Below are positions 7,473 to 16,425 of a stretch of 64,000 nucleotides of DNA, piece after piece. Source of the DNA: Bacteroidales bacterium (GTDB lineage Bacteria > Bacteroidota > Bacteroidia > Bacteroidales > F082); the NCBI GenBank assembly GCA_017651645.1, contig JAGCCO010000035.1, positions 1 to 64,000 of the forward strand, written 5' to 3'. The position numbers and the translations under genes are program-made. The notes under the pieces were generated by a model that was not told the origin of the DNA, did not search any database, and worked only from the letters and a program-made list of their open reading frames with translations. The stretch's first letter is position 1, and every line of letters begins with the position of its first letter.

Positions 7473-8511
7473 ACTTGCGCCAGACGTACTGGCTGACCCG
7501 CGCGAAGGGAGACCAGATTACTTCGCGGGGGTAGTAGCGGAGGTTGGAGAAAACGCGACGGTTCTTGCGGAGGAAAGTGGCCCATTTAGTTTCACCGTCG
7601 TAGGAATAATTCCGCTTGTCCATCACGCCGAAATTACCCATATTGAAGATATCGTTCACCAGTTTGCCGCCGAGCTTCTTATCTGGCGGGCAGAGAAGGT
7701 ACTCGTCTTCCAATCCAAAGTTATACTGGACACAAGTCATCACGCTGGCAGTGAACCGCTTCATGCCCAATTGCTTGAGTGTCTTCATTACTGGCTCTCG
7801 ATCGGCCGGATCCAATGCCCTAAGGACATAATAATAGTCCAGCATCTGACGCATTCCTATGCCGCCTTCCAAATAGTGGCGGAACATGTGGGCCATACAG
7901 AAAACGGCATTGAACTTGGCATCCGGATACGTGATGGTTACATCCTCACGGATAGGGGAATTCTTTTCGAAAAACCGCTGCAGACGGGCGTTGGAAAAGG
8001 GATTGTACATCTTGCTGGGATGGAAATGGATCTCCACCTCCGTATCCAGGAAGATACCCGCTTTACTCTCTTGGTAGATGATGTCGTAAATTGGGATACC
8101 CGCATCCTCAAAAGCCTTGATAATGTCATCCCGTCTCCCTGCAACCCAAAGATCGATATCGCCACACATTCGTCGCTCCGGTACGGGATGAAGATGAGAG
8201 AGCCCCGTCCCTTTCAGGATGCAGCCATGAAGCCGCAAACGCTCTAAAAGCGCTTCCAATTCAGAAACATGTGCCTCATGAGTATGGTAGATCCGGGCAA
8301 TCTTTGCCGTATTCTCATCCCATTCTTTCAGAATCTCCTCCGGAGGCATCTGCTCGTACGGAAGCCGATGGACGCCATCATTCAAAGAACCAACCAGCGT
8401 CTGCCGCTTTGTCCAATAAAACAATTTCTTCCAACCACCCGGCGTTGGATTCTTCTCGAAAGAAGACTCCCGCCCCAGCGAGATCAGAAGCAAGTTCCGA
8501 AAAGGATGCAT
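7456..8511 (-). CDS. Nucleotidyltransferase-fold protein (NTP_transf_5-like)
   Basis: 351 residues, no signal peptide. A KGTGLSHLHP stretch is followed by MCGDIDLWV around residue 133, the G-D-I-D pattern of the polymerase-beta nucleotidyltransferase fold seen in the NTP_transf_5 family. Members are common in surface polysaccharide loci, but their reaction is not established; nucleotidyl or sugar-phosphate transfer is the expectation. Last gene of the long minus-strand locus, 6 bp after wlbA and overlapping upxY tail to tail. Confidence 0.7.
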   Translation of the reverse strand: MHPFRNLLLISLGRESSFEKNPTPGGWKKLFYWTKRQTLVGSLNDGVHRLPYEQMPPEEILKEWDENTAKIARIYHTHEAHVSELEALLERLRLHGCILKGTGLSHLHPVPERRMCGDIDLWVAGRRDDIIKAFEDAGIPIYDIIYQESKAGIFLDTEVEIHFHPSKMYNPFSNARLQRFFEKNSPIREDVTITYPDAKFNAVFCMAHMFRHYLEGGIGMRQMLDYYYVLRALDPADREPVMKTLKQLGMKRFTASVMTCVQYNFGLEDEYLLCPPDKKLGGKLVNDIFNMGNFGVMDKRNYSYDGETKWATFLRKNRRVFSNLRYYPREVIWSPFARVSQYVWRKFKGYL

Positions 8512-8517
8512 GAATAA

Positions 8518-9495
8518 TTATCTGCGGTCGTCCCAACCGAAAGGATGGTGCGACAAAGGTAACTTGGCGAGCGGATGATAATCCCCTACCAGGCCAATAG
8601 GAGTGGCATTGCGGATCTGACTTACGATTTCAATGCAAGGACGTGCCTCGCTGATACGGAAACCGTTACCGGCCAAAATCTGCCGATAACTCTCGGCATG
8701 AAGCTCCGTGAAGCCCTGGGAGAACTCGAACTCGCTTCCGTCAATGGACAGCGTCCGATAGGTACGCTTCTCTCCTTGCACGGCATTCTCCGGCAGGCAA
8801 TCCGCATTGATGCTCAGGAAATAACGGACACGAGCCTTCTTCAGTCCCAGATAACCGGCCACCCGGTCGAAACTCATCACATGGACGATGTTCTCCTGCA
8901 CCGGGCCGAAAATCCACTGGAGCATGTCATAGAAATGCACGCCGATGTTGGTGGCAATACCGCCGCTCTTGTGGACATCCCCCTTCCAAGAAGTGTAGTA
9001 CCACTTGCCACGGGAGGTAATGTAAGTCAGGTCAACGTCATAGACCTTATCTGCCGGACCTTCATCCACCTTTTTCTTGAGGGCGACAATCGCTTCGTGC
9101 AGACGGAGCTGGAGGATATTGTAGGCCTTGTGGCCAGTTTCCTCCTCCACCTTCTGGAGAGCGTCGATATTGTAGGGGTTCAGGACTACCGGCTTCTCAC
9201 AGATGACATCACAACCCAATCGCAAGCCATAACGGATGAAAGCATCGTGCGTATAGTTGGGTGTACAGATACTCATCCAGTCCAAAGGCTGATCGCCCTG
9301 CATCTGCTTGGAGCAGAAGCGGTCGAAAAGCTCATGCTCCGTGAAAAAGGAACACTCCGGGAAGAAACTGTCCAGACGACCGACACTATCGAAACGGTCA
9401 TAGGCCGCCAGCAGGTCGTTTCCGGTATCCTTGATTGCTTTTAAATGACGGGGGGCGATGTAACCCGCCGCCCCGATCAATGCAAAGTTTGCCAT
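8518..9495 (-). CDS. wlbA: WlbA/WbpB-like UDP-N-acetylglucosaminuronate 3-dehydrogenase
   Basis: Gfo/Idh/MocA-family oxidoreductase of 325 residues that would oxidise the 3-OH of UDP-GlcNAcA with NAD. The N-terminal Rossmann start MANFALIGAAGYIAPRHLKA and the following KDTGNDLLAAYDRFDSVG, SICTPNYTHDAFIRYGLRLG and CEKPVVLNPYN follow the WlbA/WbpB pattern closely. The pathway partners WbpE (aminotransferase) and WbpD (N-acetyltransferase) are encoded almost 50 kb away at the promoter-proximal end of the same locus. Substrate supply is uncertain because the only 6-dehydrogenase in the window is of WecC type. Confidence 0.85.
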   Translation of the reverse strand: MANFALIGAAGYIAPRHLKAIKDTGNDLLAAYDRFDSVGRLDSFFPECSFFTEHELFDRFCSKQMQGDQPLDWMSICTPNYTHDAFIRYGLRLGCDVICEKPVVLNPYNIDALQKVEEETGHKAYNILQLRLHEAIVALKKKVDEGPADKVYDVDLTYITSRGKWYYTSWKGDVHKSGGIATNIGVHFYDMLQWIFGPVQENIVHVMSFDRVAGYLGLKKARVRYFLSINADCLPENAVQGEKRTYRTLSIDGSEFEFSQGFTELHAESYRQILAGNGFRISEARPCIEIVSQIRNATPIGLVGDYHPLAKLPLSHHPFGWDDRR

Positions 9496-9498
9496 AAG

Positions 9499-12003
9499 CT
9501 ATGCTTCCTTCTCTTCTGACTTGGATTTTTTGTCCTTACTCTTTTTAAGAGGAAGCAGGTGATGATGATGCTTCTTTTTTCCATCCTCGTCATCATTGGC
9601 ATAACCATAGCCATAGCCGTAACCGTAACCGTAGCCATAACCGTAGCCATAACCATAGCCGTAACCGGCACCATAGCCGTAACCGTAACCGCCGTAACCG
9701 TTACGCTTCTTGAACTCAATGCCGTTCAAGATGATCATCATGTTCGGGAACTGACCGCTGTTTTTGAGTTCCTGCAAATCAGGCAGCATCCGCTTGTCCA
9801 CCAGGCCGGAACGGAGGATGAACACACTCACATCGGCAAAACGCTTGAGGATGGTCGCATCCGCCACAATACCGGCCGGAACAGCGTCGATAAGGATGAA
9901 ATCATAACGTTCCTTCAGGACATCCATAATCTCGTCCAAACGCTTGCTCGCCAAAAGCTCTGCCGGGTTCGGAGGCAGGCTGCCGGAAAGGATGGTATCC
10001 ACACCCGGAGCGACGATGTCATGGGAAATGATTTCGTCGATATCGTTGACCTTACCGGACAGATAATTCGAGAAGCCGATTTGTCGTCTGGAAGCGATAT
10101 TGTGCGTCAAGGTTCCCTTGCGAAGGTCAAGGTCCAAGAGGATGACCTTCTTCTCCACCATGGCAAGGCTGGCTGCCAGGTTGGTGGTGAGGAATGTCTT
10201 ACCGGAACCTTCCATCAACGACAGGAACAGGTAACTGGTCGCTTTCTGATCCGGAACGCGGGTGAAATCAAGGTTGCTTCGGAGAATACGGAATGCCTCC
10301 GTAAGCGTATCTCTACCCTTGTCGGCCACGACGATATTGCGCTCATCTTTCTTGTCCTTAGCGGGAATCTCTCCCAAGACAGGGATATCGCAATACGCCT
10401 CCACATCCTTGCGGAAACGTACTTTGGTGTCCAGCAGGCGACGAAGGAAGAAGACGGCAATGGGAATCAACAGACCGATGAGAATACCCAAAAGGACATT
10501 CTTTTTTGTATTCGGAGATATCGGAGAAGAATTGACGCGAGCTTTATCAATAATCTTAGCATTGCCCACCAATGAAGGCTGACTAATGAGCATTTCCTCG
10601 CGGCGACTCAACAAGGTCACATACAACTGCTCCTTAATGCCTTGAACACGGGAAAGGTTGTCAATATAAAGCTGACCACTAGGAACCTCTCGAATTTTGT
10701 CGGCAGCCACCTGGCTAAGAGCCTGCACACCACCAATCCGCTGCTGGATGGATCCGATATACGTGACCAACAACTGGTTCAAATTACTCTTCAGAGTGGT
10801 CAACTCCCGCAAGATATCCTGTACAACAGGGTTGTTGGTTGTGCCAGATTCCTTGTATTTGTCCAGTTTCAAGACCAACTCGTTGAAATGACGAATTGTA
10901 CTCTTGATATGGTCATCGTTGACATTCACAGTCACCGGGAACAATTTATTCTCGGTGTTCGAGGCAACAAGGTCCAGAAGATACTGTGCGTGAGAAATCT
11001 GAGCATTGAGCCGTTCCATCTCTTCACGGGTCTCAATACTCTGATTCAGATAGGATCTTCCATAATCGTTTAGATTAAGAATCTGGTTTTCGCGTTTGAA
11101 GCTCGCAATTTGAGACTCCTTAGCACCCAAATCCCTATCCAACTGGGTAATCCGATCATTAATGAAGTCGGAAGTCTGACGGATGATTTCTTTTTTCTCT
11201 TCAATCGTATTCTCATTATAGACAGCAATCATCTCGTTCAGAATATCTGCGGCACGCTTGGGAGAAGTGTCATGGAGAGAAAAGTTGATAATGCCATCAG
11301 AAGTACTGTTACGACTCACACGCACCTTGTTACGATACTTTTCCGCCACACTCCTGATATTCTGATGCTTGACTGTTATAGGATTACCGTAAAACAAATC
11401 CCTAAGAGCCCAGGTAGGCATCACGGAAATCCGTCCCACACTGGTGGAAACAGTATCCCCTAAATGCCCTTTCACCGGCTCATATTCTCCGATCTGGAGA
11501 ACGAAAGTGGAATCCTTCTCAATGGTAATGATTGCCGTGGCATTGTCTTCCTCGTTCAAATCCATCATACGGACATTGATTGGAGACTCTCCATACAAAT
11601 CCCGCTGACGCTTGACAAGTTTGGTCTGGTACGAATAAGAAGTTCCCAGATCCAGTCGTTTAGCAACCTCAAGCATCGGAGTCTCCGAACGGAGGACGAT
11701 GATCTCGTCATTGATGGCGTTCATCGTAATTGCGACACGACGGTTCGTGATACTTTCGAGAGTGGAAATCCCACTTTCCAGTCTACTTCGCGTAACAGAT
11801 GTCAACCGAACCTTGGCATGGCTCTCATAGATACGGTCCTGTCGGTCGCTCCGATAATAAGCAAAACCGCCACAAATCAGCGCACCTAAAAGAAGCCAAT
11901 GCAGGTTCCGAACAACGGTGAAAAAAATATCCTTTCCGGAAAGAGTATTGGCGTCCTTTTTTTCAAGGAAAGAGAAATCGTTATCCTGATTGATATTGGC
12001 CAT
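9499..12003 (-). CDS. wzc: Wzz-Wzc fusion: polysaccharide co-polymerase and BY-type tyrosine kinase
   Basis: 834 residues in the inner membrane. A transmembrane helix near residues 33-50 starts the Wzz/PCP periplasmic domain, coiled-coil rich up to about 480. A second helix (LLGILIGLLIPIAVFFL) is near 505-525. The cytosolic kinase has Walker A (EGSGKT, about residue 598), A' (VILLDLDLRKG) and B (FILIDAVPA). The C-terminus is unusual: a run of Gly-Tyr dipeptides (about residues 769-801), then an acidic patch, HHHH and a Lys/Ser/Glu tail. The GY run would be the autophosphorylated tyrosine cluster. Wza lies just upstream, so the two form the polymer-length and export control pair. Confidence 0.95.
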   Translation of the reverse strand: MANINQDNDFSFLEKKDANTLSGKDIFFTVVRNLHWLLLGALICGGFAYYRSDRQDRIYESHAKVRLTSVTRSRLESGISTLESITNRRVAITMNAINDEIIVLRSETPMLEVAKRLDLGTSYSYQTKLVKRQRDLYGESPINVRMMDLNEEDNATAIITIEKDSTFVLQIGEYEPVKGHLGDTVSTSVGRISVMPTWALRDLFYGNPITVKHQNIRSVAEKYRNKVRVSRNSTSDGIINFSLHDTSPKRAADILNEMIAVYNENTIEEKKEIIRQTSDFINDRITQLDRDLGAKESQIASFKRENQILNLNDYGRSYLNQSIETREEMERLNAQISHAQYLLDLVASNTENKLFPVTVNVNDDHIKSTIRHFNELVLKLDKYKESGTTNNPVVQDILRELTTLKSNLNQLLVTYIGSIQQRIGGVQALSQVAADKIREVPSGQLYIDNLSRVQGIKEQLYVTLLSRREEMLISQPSLVGNAKIIDKARVNSSPISPNTKKNVLLGILIGLLIPIAVFFLRRLLDTKVRFRKDVEAYCDIPVLGEIPAKDKKDERNIVVADKGRDTLTEAFRILRSNLDFTRVPDQKATSYLFLSLMEGSGKTFLTTNLAASLAMVEKKVILLDLDLRKGTLTHNIASRRQIGFSNYLSGKVNDIDEIISHDIVAPGVDTILSGSLPPNPAELLASKRLDEIMDVLKERYDFILIDAVPAGIVADATILKRFADVSVFILRSGLVDKRMLPDLQELKNSGQFPNMMIILNGIEFKKRNGYGGYGYGYGAGYGYGYGYGYGYGYGYGYGYGYANDDEDGKKKHHHHLLPLKKSKDKKSKSEEKEA
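9601..9699 (-). repeat. In-frame hexanucleotide repeat encoding the Gly-Tyr tail of Wzc
   Basis: Sixteen or so consecutive six-base steps of GGYTAY type (minus strand) encode alternating Gly and Tyr, interrupted once by Ala-Gly. Slippage by whole units changes the number of tyrosines without breaking the frame. Confidence 0.85.
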
Positions 12004-12011
12004 GGCAATTA

Positions 12012-12806
12012 TTAATTTCTAGAGTCCACAAGGGTTTTAATGGCAAAATAGGTCGAAGCCAGGCTCGTGAGTGAGGAGATGACAGAAAGGACGGTGCCAA
12101 ACTGGCTGTATGACTGCTGGAAAGTACGATACCCTGTATTCCGGGTAATAATAAAATCATTCTGTTGAAGCATAAAGAACGGATCATCGTAAACTTTTGA
12201 AGAACGCGGATCCAAATAACGGGAAACCATTTTCCCATCAACTTCACGCACCACCATGATCTTATCCCGATTCGTATAAATGCTCATATCCCCGGACATG
12301 GCTAAAGCTTCCAGGAAAGTACAACGTTCATTGGAGACATTGATGGATCGCCCACCATTAGCGCCCAAGAAGAAAATCTTGAAACTACGGAAACGGACCA
12401 AAACAAAAGGATCGTTGATGTATCCTCCGGAAACAAGAAGACTCTTGATGTGTTCCTGAAGCTTTAGGCGAGTAAGGCCTGCTGCGTGGATTTTACCCAG
12501 AATCGGAAGCTCAATATTGCCATATACATCAACTAAATAAGCTATACCTGTATTGGTATTGTAGTTGGGATTACTTGGATTTCGAAGATTGAATGGCCTC
12601 GCCAACTCTGCATCGAAACTTGTGATGACAACGTCCAACTCATCGTAAGGAGCAATAACCGCTTCAAATTTATCTTCCAGTTCAATCTGGGTCTCATGCT
12701 GCATATCCTGGAGATAAGCTACCTTTCTATTGGTTACGCAGGAAACCGCTGACACCGCAGCCAGCGCGATGACGATACCCGTCCGGAGAATTCTCTTGCT
12801 ATTCAT
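12012..12806 (-). CDS. wza: Wza-family polysaccharide export lipoprotein
   Basis: About 265 residues. The signal peptide ends at SAVSC (Cys23), a lipobox. The polysaccharide export (PES) domain follows, with YDELDVVITSF and then GNIELPILGKIHAAGLTRLK, and a SLBB-like part (FFLGANGGRSINVSNERCTF). Near the end there is a hydrophobic stretch (VLSVISSLTSLASTYFAI), as expected for the outer-membrane helix. The start is the ATG at MNSKRI rather than an upstream TTG. A good -7 box 38 bp upstream suggests that wza-wzc-wlbA can also be made from an internal promoter. Confidence 0.92.
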   Translation of the reverse strand: MNSKRILRTGIVIALAAVSAVSCVTNRKVAYLQDMQHETQIELEDKFEAVIAPYDELDVVITSFDAELARPFNLRNPSNPNYNTNTGIAYLVDVYGNIELPILGKIHAAGLTRLKLQEHIKSLLVSGGYINDPFVLVRFRSFKIFFLGANGGRSINVSNERCTFLEALAMSGDMSIYTNRDKIMVVREVDGKMVSRYLDPRSSKVYDDPFFMLQQNDFIITRNTGYRTFQQSYSQFGTVLSVISSLTSLASTYFAIKTLVDSRN

Positions 12807-12843
12807 AGTCGACAATATTATTCAACTTGATATGATTCAACTT

Positions 12844-12852
12844 GCAAAGATA
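12844..12852 (-). promoter_or_regulatory. Internal promoter -7 box before wza
   Basis: TATCTTTGC on the minus strand lies in the 52-bp gap between wecB and wza, 37 bases before the wza ATG. An AGTTG sequence upstream could serve as a weak -33 element. Confidence 0.55.
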
Positions 12853-12858
12853 CGTAAA

Positions 12859-14028
12859 TTATTTCAACTTTTCTACAATCCGGGGACAAGCTTTCCCATC
12901 TCCATAAGGATTGACAGCATGGCTCATTGCCTCATAGTGCCCCCGGTCATCCAACAATGATGAAACCTCGGCCATAATCTTGTCATAATTCGTGCCCACC
13001 AGACGCACCGTACCGGCATCCAACGCCTCCGGCCGCTCAGTCGTATCCCGCATGACCAGAACCGGTTTCCCGAGTCCCGGTGCCTCCTCTTGAATCCCGC
13101 CGGAATCCGTGAGAACGATATAACTCCTGGACATTAGATACACGAAATCCAGATAATCCAGCGGCTCGATGAAGAACAGATTATCACGCTTTTCATCTCC
13201 GAAAACCTGTCTGATCGGCTTCCGCACATTCGGATTCAAATGCATCGGATACACGAAATCCACCTCCGGATACTTCCGGGCCAGATCCCGTATCGCCGTG
13301 CACATGCTGATGAATCCTTCCCCGAAATTCTCTCTTCTATGTCCAGTTATCAACACAAGTCTCCTCTTTCCGTCATTCCCGGCTTGACCGGGAATCTCAA
13401 GTCTTCTTGTATCATAACCGGAAACTCTCAAATTCTCGGCCAACTCTTTTGATAATTGGTTATCACTCTCTATCTTCCCAACGACCCAATGCAACGCATC
13501 AATGACAGTATTCCCCGTCACAGTAATCTTTTCTTCGGAAACCCCCTCGTCCAGCAAATTCTGTCGACTCAAAGGTGTCGGCGCGAAATCATACTCCGCA
13601 ATCCGCCCCGTCACCTGCCGATTCATCTCCTCCGGCCAAGGGCTGTACAGGTTATGCGTTCTTAGACCAGCCTCCACATGACCGACCGGAATCTGGCGAT
13701 AGAACGCCGCCATGGCCGCAGCCATCGAGGTGGTCGTATCCCCGTGAACCAAAACGATATCCGGCTTGACGGTATCCAGGATATCCCGCATCCCGACCAG
13801 CACACGGGCTGTCACGTCATATAGGTCCTGGCCCTGTTTCATGATGTTCAAGTCATAGTCCGGCTTCACGTCAAAGATCTGCAGCACCTGGTCCAGCATC
13901 TCCCGATGCTGCCCCGTAACGCAAACCACGGTCTCAAATTCTTCAGGATGCTTTTGGAACTCTTTGACCAGCGGGCACATCTTGATCGCCTCGGGGCGGG
14001 TTCCGAAAACAAGCATTATCTTCTTCAT
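12859..14028 (-). CDS. wecB: UDP-N-acetylglucosamine 2-epimerase WecB
   Basis: Non-hydrolysing epimerase that interconverts UDP-GlcNAc and UDP-ManNAc; 389 residues against the usual 370-380. The GT-B-like fold is marked by VFGTRPEAIKM at residues 7-17, VHGDTTTS, HVEAGLRTHNLYSPWPEE and TGHRRENFGEGF. Residues about 205-222 before GHRREN include RLEIPGQAGNDGKRR, encoded by a REP-like palindrome inserted in frame, which explains the extra length. WecC in the same locus would oxidise the product to UDP-ManNAcA. A WbpI-type role on UDP-GlcNAc3NAcA is an alternative. Confidence 0.9.
   Translation of the reverse strand: MKKIMLVFGTRPEAIKMCPLVKEFQKHPEEFETVVCVTGQHREMLDQVLQIFDVKPDYDLNIMKQGQDLYDVTARVLVGMRDILDTVKPDIVLVHGDTTTSMAAAMAAFYRQIPVGHVEAGLRTHNLYSPWPEEMNRQVTGRIAEYDFAPTPLSRQNLLDEGVSEEKITVTGNTVIDALHWVVGKIESDNQLSKELAENLRVSGYDTRRLEIPGQAGNDGKRRLVLITGHRRENFGEGFISMCTAIRDLARKYPEVDFVYPMHLNPNVRKPIRQVFGDEKRDNLFFIEPLDYLDFVYLMSRSYIVLTDSGGIQEEAPGLGKPVLVMRDTTERPEALDAGTVRLVGTNYDKIMAEVSSLLDDRGHYEAMSHAVNPYGDGKACPRIVEKLK
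13371..13397 (-). repeat. REP-like palindrome inside wecB
   Basis: Arms ATTCCCGG and CCGGGAAT (13375-13382 and 13388-13395) enclose CTTGA. The element begins with CGTCATTCCCGG, as in the intergenic copies at 3.5-3.6 kb, and is read in frame as IPGQAGND. Confidence 0.75.
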
Positions 14029-14041
14029 CGCTATGGGTTTC

Positions 14042-14986
14042 TTAATGTATAATATTCAAAGAGTCAATCGCATGGGCAAGGCCCATGGTAAACAACCGGG
14101 CCCCTTCGGCATTCAGATGATTACCGTCCCGGAAATAGTTAGTATCCGAGCAGAAATCCATTTGGGAAAAATCCAGGATTGGGACATCATACCGATCCGC
14201 CAGATCCCGATACACCCCCATGACATCCTCCTCATTCAAATGATTCTTCAGCCGTTCATGAAGGGGAGCATAGACAAACAATACAGGGAAACCGTCTTCC
14301 CTGGACTGTTCCAACAATCTCTCCAGCAAATCAACAGCCCGAGGATCGAAGGTCCCTTTTACATTTCCATTCCTCAGTTTGACGTCCAAATTATGTCCGT
14401 TCCATTTATCATTGGGATTGGAATATCCCTTGTAATAGTTCCCTTTTTTGTCATGCCTGATTCTCAACAGTTCCATCAGCCCGATGCCAATCAGTTTATA
14501 GTCACCGCGGTACCGATACATAGGCACATGCTTATCCGCCCATGAGAAGCCATACAAATCAAGATAAGGCTTCACTAACGAATCTGACATGTATGGATAG
14601 TACTGTTCTTTCTCAAAGCCATTCGTCACCATTTTCAATTCGGCATAATCGATATTGATGATGAGTAGTTTCGGTAAAACATTATTCTTGCGATACAATT
14701 CCCATCGCAGAAAACTGACTCCGAACGGCTGCCCGGAAACGCCCAGATTACGAGAATTGACATGAAGTACGGTATCCAATACCAAAGGATGATAGGATCC
14801 GGCTGCCCTGCTGTTTCCCAGGATGACGACGTCGGCGTCCATCCGCTTCTTCATCAAGGCATTCATCGTATAAAAATGCCCTCTCTCCGTCCTGCGTAAA
14901 CCACGGCTGACCCCCACATCGGCCAAGACGGCCAACAATACCATCAAAAGGGCAAACCCCAAGGTTCTTTTCAAGAAATCCTTCAT
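14042..14986 (-). CDS. SGNH-hydrolase-like membrane protein partnering MBOAT (cassette 1)
   Basis: 314 residues. One N-terminal membrane segment (LGFALLMVLLAVLADVGV) is followed by an extracytoplasmic domain with the SGNH block I variant VVILGNSRA (residues 53-61) and a C-terminal DGNHLN (about 288-293), giving the Ser and Asp-His pair. This resembles AlgJ/AlgX and DltD partners of MBOAT acyltransferases, which move acyl groups to polysaccharide hydroxyls outside the cell. It starts with a 1-base stop/start overlap (TAATG) after the MBOAT gene. A near copy of the pair lies directly upstream. Confidence 0.75.
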   Translation of the reverse strand: MKDFLKRTLGFALLMVLLAVLADVGVSRGLRRTERGHFYTMNALMKKRMDADVVILGNSRAAGSYHPLVLDTVLHVNSRNLGVSGQPFGVSFLRWELYRKNNVLPKLLIINIDYAELKMVTNGFEKEQYYPYMSDSLVKPYLDLYGFSWADKHVPMYRYRGDYKLIGIGLMELLRIRHDKKGNYYKGYSNPNDKWNGHNLDVKLRNGNVKGTFDPRAVDLLERLLEQSREDGFPVLFVYAPLHERLKNHLNEEDVMGVYRDLADRYDVPILDFSQMDFCSDTNYFRDGNHLNAEGARLFTMGLAHAIDSLNIIH

Positions 14987-16425
14987 TAGAACTGGAAATA
15001 AATGAAACTCTCAGAGGAAGCCCCGAAAATAAAAATCAAAATGGACAACGTCACATAAATCGTCCAACGCCAAAACCTGGAAATGTTATCGAAGGAAATG
15101 GGGCATTCCTTGTCGCGCCCATACCATTCCAAAACTAGCAGGACCGATAAAGCAACCAGCACTTTCAAAATGAATGTCGGGCTGTCTATCCATGGGACCG
15201 TGAACAAACTCTTGTCAATCATCCTGCGAAAATAAGTCCATGCCTGCCCGATACTGTCCGCCCTGAAAATAATCCATCCGACAGTTGCCAGGAAAAACGT
15301 CAGCAGCATCTGTCCCGTTTCCAGCAGAGACGGAAAAAACCTGCCTTCAGCGACTGTGTCCCGATATTTCCTGTTCTTTCCGATCAAAATAAGCGGCAGG
15401 AAGAGCACGGCATGAAAGGCTCCCCATACGATGTAAGTCCAGTTTGCGCCATGCCAAAGTCCGCTTAACAAAAAGATGACGAAAGTGTTCCGGATAATCT
15501 TGGCCTTGGAACAGCGGCTTCCTCCCAATGGGATATACACATAGTCCCGAAACCAGGACGTCAGTGAAATATGCCAACGCCTCCAGAACTCGGCGATGTT
15601 GCGGCTGAAATAGGGCACGTTAAAGTTCCGCATTGTTTTGAAGCCAAACAACTTCCCCGTACCGACAGCCATGTCCGAATAGCCGGAGAAATCGCCGTAA
15701 ATCTGGAAAGCGAAGAAAATGGCTGCCACCAGAAGTGTACTGGCACGCTGCGTCTGATAGGTTGAAAAGACATGATCGACATACACCGTGCAATTGTCAG
15801 CGATTACAATCTTCTTGAACAAACCCCACAAAATCTGACGCATCCCATCCACACCCGTTTCATAGGTGAATGACCGGGGGGTTCCAAACTGCGGCAAAAG
15901 ATTCGTCGCCCGTTCGATCGGGCCCGCCAACAGTTGCGGAAAGAAAGCCACGAATGAGAAGAACTGAACGAGGTCATGGGTGGGCTCCATCTTCCGGCGA
16001 TACACATCGATACTGTAACTCAACGCCTTGAAGGTATAGAAACTGATTCCCACTGGAAGGATTACCTTGAGAAGTAGACCTTCCGTTTCTCCTCCAAGGA
16101 ATGCATTTGCAAAGGAGGCGACGAAGAAATTGTAATACTTGAAAACACCGAGGATTGACAAGTTGACGACAATGTTCAGGATATGAACCGCTTTCGCCTT
16201 TTGAGGTGTATCTCGGAACTTTTCAATAAGTATGCCGCTGAAGTAAGTGCATGCGGATATAAATGCTATTAAGAACAAGAACCGCCAGTCCCACCATCCG
16301 TAGAAGATGTAGGACACCACCACGATAAAGAGGTTCTGCAGTTTCAGGTTCTTCTGGAAAACGAACCAATACAGCAGAAACACGATCGGTAGGAAGATGG
16401 CGAATTCTATGGAGTTGAAAAGCAT
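14986..16425 (-). CDS. MBOAT-family O-acyltransferase (cassette 1, AlgI/DltB-like)
   Basis: 479 residues, about ten membrane helices. The MBOAT core is seen in FFPQLLAGPIERATNLLPQF, NIAEFWRRWHISLTSWFRDY and the catalytic-histidine segment LSGLWHGANW around residue 325. The protein would pass acyl groups, most likely acetyl, across the inner membrane to the SGNH partner next door. It is very similar along its whole length to the second MBOAT gene in this locus, so the pair arose by a fairly recent tandem duplication. Confidence 0.9.
   Translation of the reverse strand: MLFNSIEFAIFLPIVFLLYWFVFQKNLKLQNLFIVVVSYIFYGWWDWRFLFLIAFISACTYFSGILIEKFRDTPQKAKAVHILNIVVNLSILGVFKYYNFFVASFANAFLGGETEGLLLKVILPVGISFYTFKALSYSIDVYRRKMEPTHDLVQFFSFVAFFPQLLAGPIERATNLLPQFGTPRSFTYETGVDGMRQILWGLFKKIVIADNCTVYVDHVFSTYQTQRASTLLVAAIFFAFQIYGDFSGYSDMAVGTGKLFGFKTMRNFNVPYFSRNIAEFWRRWHISLTSWFRDYVYIPLGGSRCSKAKIIRNTFVIFLLSGLWHGANWTYIVWGAFHAVLFLPLILIGKNRKYRDTVAEGRFFPSLLETGQMLLTFFLATVGWIIFRADSIGQAWTYFRRMIDKSLFTVPWIDSPTFILKVLVALSVLLVLEWYGRDKECPISFDNISRFWRWTIYVTLSILIFIFGASSESFIYFQF

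Noticed and set aside
9559..10575. 338-codon open frame opposite wzc
   Set aside because: Starts with Val/Ile/Thr low-complexity sequence that is the reverse of the GY repeat; shadow frame.
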